DNA from: Fidelibacterota bacterium TCS52
GTDB taxonomy: Bacteria > Fidelibacterota > Fidelibacteria > Fidelibacterales > Fidelibacteraceae
NCBI GenBank assembly: GCA_001577215.1
Contig: LSCC01000006.1
Coordinates: forward strand, 1-9,672
Length of the DNA: 9,672 bases
Reading direction: 5' to 3'
Under the pieces are notes generated by a model that did no database searches, had not been told where the DNA came from, and was given only the letters and a program-made list of their open reading frames with translations. A program made the position numbers and the translations under genes. Below, in pieces: positions 7,980-9,672 of the stretch (position 1 is its first letter; every line of letters starts with the position of its first letter).

Positions 7980-8128
7980 TGAAGAATAATTTAACAACGA
8001 ACAAAAACTAAATTTTTAAGTTGAATAGACAAGAAAAAATAAGAATAATTGTAAATTTTAAGAATATGAAAAATATATAAATAATAATCATATCCGTTTC
8101 AACGGATTAAAAAAAAAGGAAAAATATT
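7980..8128 (+). promoter_or_regulatory. Intergenic gap between rmlB and rmlA with a possible promoter
   Basis: This 149-base gap is much wider than its neighbours (2-13 bases) and extremely AT-rich. A possible sigma-70 promoter is TTGAAT at 8021-8026 with AATAAT at 8044-8049, 17 bases apart, matching the consensus at 4 and 5 of 6 positions. A direct repeat TAAGAATA lies at 8040-8047 and 8059-8066. A hairpin at 8092-8107 and the rmlA ribosome site AAGGA at 8116-8120 complete it. No open reading frame of note was seen. A separate promoter for rmlA-rmlC is plausible but weakly supported, because such hexamers are frequent in DNA of this composition. Confidence 0.35.
8092..8107 (+). repeat. Inverted repeat (hairpin) in the rmlA leader
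   Basis: ATCCGTT (8092-8098) and AACGGAT (8101-8107) are perfect inverted arms separated by TC. As RNA this folds as a 6-bp stem with a UUCA loop. It is the only G+C-rich island of the gap and ends 8 bases before the AAGGA ribosome site of rmlA. It is followed by an A-run, not a T-run, so it is not an intrinsic terminator for + strand transcription. It could be an mRNA 5' structure, a protein-binding palindrome or one copy of a dispersed repeat. Confidence 0.6.
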
Positions 8129-9007
8129 ATGAAAGGAATTGTTTTAGCGGGTGGTGCAGGAACAAGACTTTACCCAATTACAAAAGGAATTAGTAAGCAA
8201 GTTATTCCGTTATATAATAAACCAATGATTTATTATCCAATTTCAGTTTTATTATTATCCGGAATTAAGGAAATATTGATAATTTCAAATCAGGAATTTA
8301 TTGATCTATATAGAGAACTTCTCGGAGATGGTTCTGAATTGGGGATTTCATTTCAATATAAAATTCAACCATCACCTGATGGCTTAGCACAAGCATTTAT
8401 ACTTGGAGAGGAATTTATCGGAGATGATGATGTTTGTCTCGTTTTGGGAGATAATGTTTTTTATGGACATGATCTAATAAAATTATTAAGTAATAGTGTC
8501 AAAACTGTAAAAAATGAAAATAAAGCTGTAATTTTTGGTTATGAAGTAACTGATCCCGAAAGATATGGTGTAGTTGAATTTGATAAGAAGATGAATGTGC
8601 TTTCAATTAAAGAGAAACCTAAAGATCCTAAGTCAAATCATGCGGTTGTTGGGCTTTATTATTACCCAAATGATGTAATAAAAATTGCTAAAAAAGTTAA
8701 ACCATCTGCTCGTGGTGAGTTAGAAATAACTTCAGTTAATCAAGCATATCTTGAAAAAAATCAATTGAAAGTTGAGCTGATGGGAAGGGGCTATGCTTGG
8801 TTAGATACGGGAACTTTTGAGAGTTTATTAGCGGCATCAAACTTTATTCAAACGATTGAAAACAGGCAAGGATTAAAAATTGCATGTATCGAAGAAATAG
8901 CTTATACAATGGGATATATTGACAAAGAACAATTACAGAAAATAGCAAACTCTATGAATAAAAATGAGTATGGTCAATATTTATTAAATTTATTACAGAG
9001 AAAATAA
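8129..9007 (+). CDS. rmlA: Glucose-1-phosphate thymidylyltransferase
   Basis: RmlA joins glucose-1-phosphate and dTTP to dTDP-glucose, the first and normally feedback-inhibited step of dTDP-L-rhamnose synthesis. The protein is 292 residues (E. coli 293). It shows the nucleotidyltransferase signature LAGGAGTRLYP (6-16, with R13), KPMIYYP (31-37), GLAQAF (85-90), LGDN (106-109, metal-binding D108), KEKP (161-164, K163), VVGLYYY (173-179), GELEITS (196-202) and AWLDTGT (223-229, D226). Every expected active-site residue is present. The ATG is preceded by AAGGA at 8116-8120 with an 8-base spacer. It forms a tight pair with rmlC, which starts 2 bases after its stop, and is separated from rmlB by 149 bases. 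Confidence 0.97.
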   Translation: MKGIVLAGGAGTRLYPITKGISKQVIPLYNKPMIYYPISVLLLSGIKEILIISNQEFIDLYRELLGDGSELGISFQYKIQPSPDGLAQAFILGEEFIGDDDVCLVLGDNVFYGHDLIKLLSNSVKTVKNENKAVIFGYEVTDPERYGVVEFDKKMNVLSIKEKPKDPKSNHAVVGLYYYPNDVIKIAKKVKPSARGELEITSVNQAYLEKNQLKVELMGRGYAWLDTGTFESLLAASNFIQTIENRQGLKIACIEEIAYTMGYIDKEQLQKIANSMNKNEYGQYLLNLLQRK

Positions 9008-9009
9008 TT

Positions 9010-9576
9010 ATGAATTTTATTAGAACAAAAATATCTGATGTGATAATTATTGAACCAAAAGTGTTTGAAGATAATCGTGGATATTTCTTTGAATCATTTA
9101 GGCAAGATCTGTTTGAAGAATTCATTAATAAAAAAATTAATTTTGTTCAAGAAAATGAATCTAAATCTCATTATGGAGTTTTAAGAGGATTACATTTTCA
9201 AAAACCACCATTTTCTCAAGCAAAATTAGTTAGAGTGATACATGGAAGTGTAATTGATGTTGCGGTCGATCTTCGGAAAAAATCTCCTGATTTTAAGAAA
9301 TATGTTAAAGTGAAATTAAGTTCCGAGAATAAAAGACAATTATTTATTCCAAGAGGATTTGCTCATGGTTTTGTAGTAACATCTCCAAAAGTAATATTAT
9401 CTTATAAAGTCGATAATTATTATTCAAAAGAAAGTGACAGCGGGTTTAAATATGATGACCCATTGATAGGAATTGAGTGGGGAATAGATTCGAATGACAT
9501 TACTCTTTCCGAAAAAGATACAAATGCTCAGACACTGGAAAAATGGTTGAAAACTCCGGAAAGTGATCATTTTTAA
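9010..9576 (+). CDS. rmlC: dTDP-4-dehydrorhamnose 3,5-epimerase
   Basis: RmlC is a cofactor-free cupin enzyme, usually a dimer, that inverts C3 and C5 of dTDP-4-keto-6-deoxyglucose. The protein is 188 residues (E. coli 185). It contains DNRGYFFESF (21-30), the active-site LRGLHFQKP (58-66, R59 and catalytic H62), K72, HGSVIDVAVDLR (78-89), IPRGFAHGF (113-121, H119), Y132 in the LSYKVDNYY stretch and the GFKYDDP segment (145-151). The catalytic His and Tyr positions are intact. The start ATG lies 2 bases after the rmlA stop, with only a weak purine stretch (AGAGAAAA) upstream, so its translation is probably coupled to rmlA. Confidence 0.97.
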   Translation: MNFIRTKISDVIIIEPKVFEDNRGYFFESFRQDLFEEFINKKINFVQENESKSHYGVLRGLHFQKPPFSQAKLVRVIHGSVIDVAVDLRKKSPDFKKYVKVKLSSENKRQLFIPRGFAHGFVVTSPKVILSYKVDNYYSKESDSGFKYDDPLIGIEWGIDSNDITLSEKDTNAQTLEKWLKTPESDHF

Positions 9577-9584
9577 AAAATGTC

Positions 9585-9613
9585 TTGATAATGTGGAAAA
9601 GAATAATTATAAT
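9585..9613 (+). promoter_or_regulatory. Sigma-70-type promoter pointing out of the window to the right
   Basis: TTGATA (9585-9590, 5 of 6 to consensus) is followed after exactly 17 bases by a perfect TATAAT (9608-9613). This is the best promoter match of the window, and it starts 8 bases after the rmlC stop codon. Transcription would begin near 9620. An ATG at 9645 opens a frame that runs to the window edge (9 codons visible), with AAAGA at 9636-9640 as a poor ribosome site; whether that is the driven gene cannot be decided here. Confidence 0.6.
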
Positions 9614-9672
9614 ATTAATGAGTTAGATAAATATTAAAGACAAAATGGTTTTGGAAATGAAGTGTAATAAAA

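Noticed and set aside
8092..8107. Hairpin as a bidirectional rho-independent terminator between rmlB and rmlA
   Set aside because: In the forward direction an A-run follows it, and in reverse it is followed by a mixed AT sequence without a clean T-run; there is also no minus-strand gene to terminate.
9568..9582. Inverted repeat CATTTTT/AAAAATG at the rmlC stop as a terminator
   Set aside because: The arms are almost purely A/T, the loop is a single base and no T-run follows; the predicted stem would be too weak for intrinsic termination.
9645..9672. Start of a further gene at ATG 9645
   Set aside because: Only nine codons are visible, the ribosome site is poor and the residues give no family match; it is noted with the promoter but not called.

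Overview
This is an AT-rich window (60-base lines I counted by eye ran from about 25 to 38% G+C) carrying seven complete genes, all on the + strand, plus a minus-strand remnant of an insertion sequence at the left edge. The most likely source is a bacterium of the FCB superphylum. The large gene at 2250-4922 belongs to the DUF2723 (GT117) family with a C-terminal TPR part, an architecture typical of that superphylum. Several genes have Shine-Dalgarno-like purine runs (AAGGA type), TTG and GTG starts are used, and one promoter downstream of rmlC has the ordinary sigma-70 form (TTGATA, 17 bases, TATAAT). Together these fit a non-Bacteroidota FCB lineage such as Cloacimonadota or a relative better than Bacteroidota proper. 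The lineage is an inference, not an identification.

Layout. Positions 1-91 hold about 29 codons, on the minus strand, of an IS30-family transposase around its second catalytic aspartate; the N-terminal part is missing because recG begins immediately beside it. recG (124-2205) encodes the branched-DNA helicase. After 44 bases comes a DUF2723 membrane protein with C-terminal TPR repeats (2250-4922), then after 7 bases a WbbL/RfbF-like family 2 glycosyltransferase (4930-5970). The dTDP-L-rhamnose genes follow in the order rmlD (5975-6883), rmlB (6897-7979), a 149-base gap with a hairpin and a possible weak promoter, rmlA (8129-9007) and rmlC (9010-9576). The last 96 bases contain the best promoter-like sequence of the window, pointing out to the right.

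How the genes fit together. RmlA makes dTDP-glucose from glucose-1-phosphate and dTTP, RmlB dehydrates it to the 4-keto-6-deoxy sugar, RmlC epimerises C3 and C5, and RmlD reduces the product to dTDP-L-rhamnose. The adjacent GT2 is a natural user of that donor. The DUF2723 protein has the features of a GT-C membrane glycosyltransferase and is related to human TMEM260, a protein O-mannosyltransferase, so the cluster may assemble and attach a rhamnose-containing glycan at the cell surface. Gaps of 2-13 bases couple most of the genes; recG is probably a housekeeping neighbour.

I found no CRISPR array, tRNA, rRNA, defence system or clearly unknown protein. The less ordinary items are the DUF2723-TPR/GT2/rhamnose combination, the truncated IS30 copy against recG, the hairpin just upstream of rmlA, a ten-base word (AAGAATAATT) found only in the intergenic gaps, and the strong outward promoter after rmlC.
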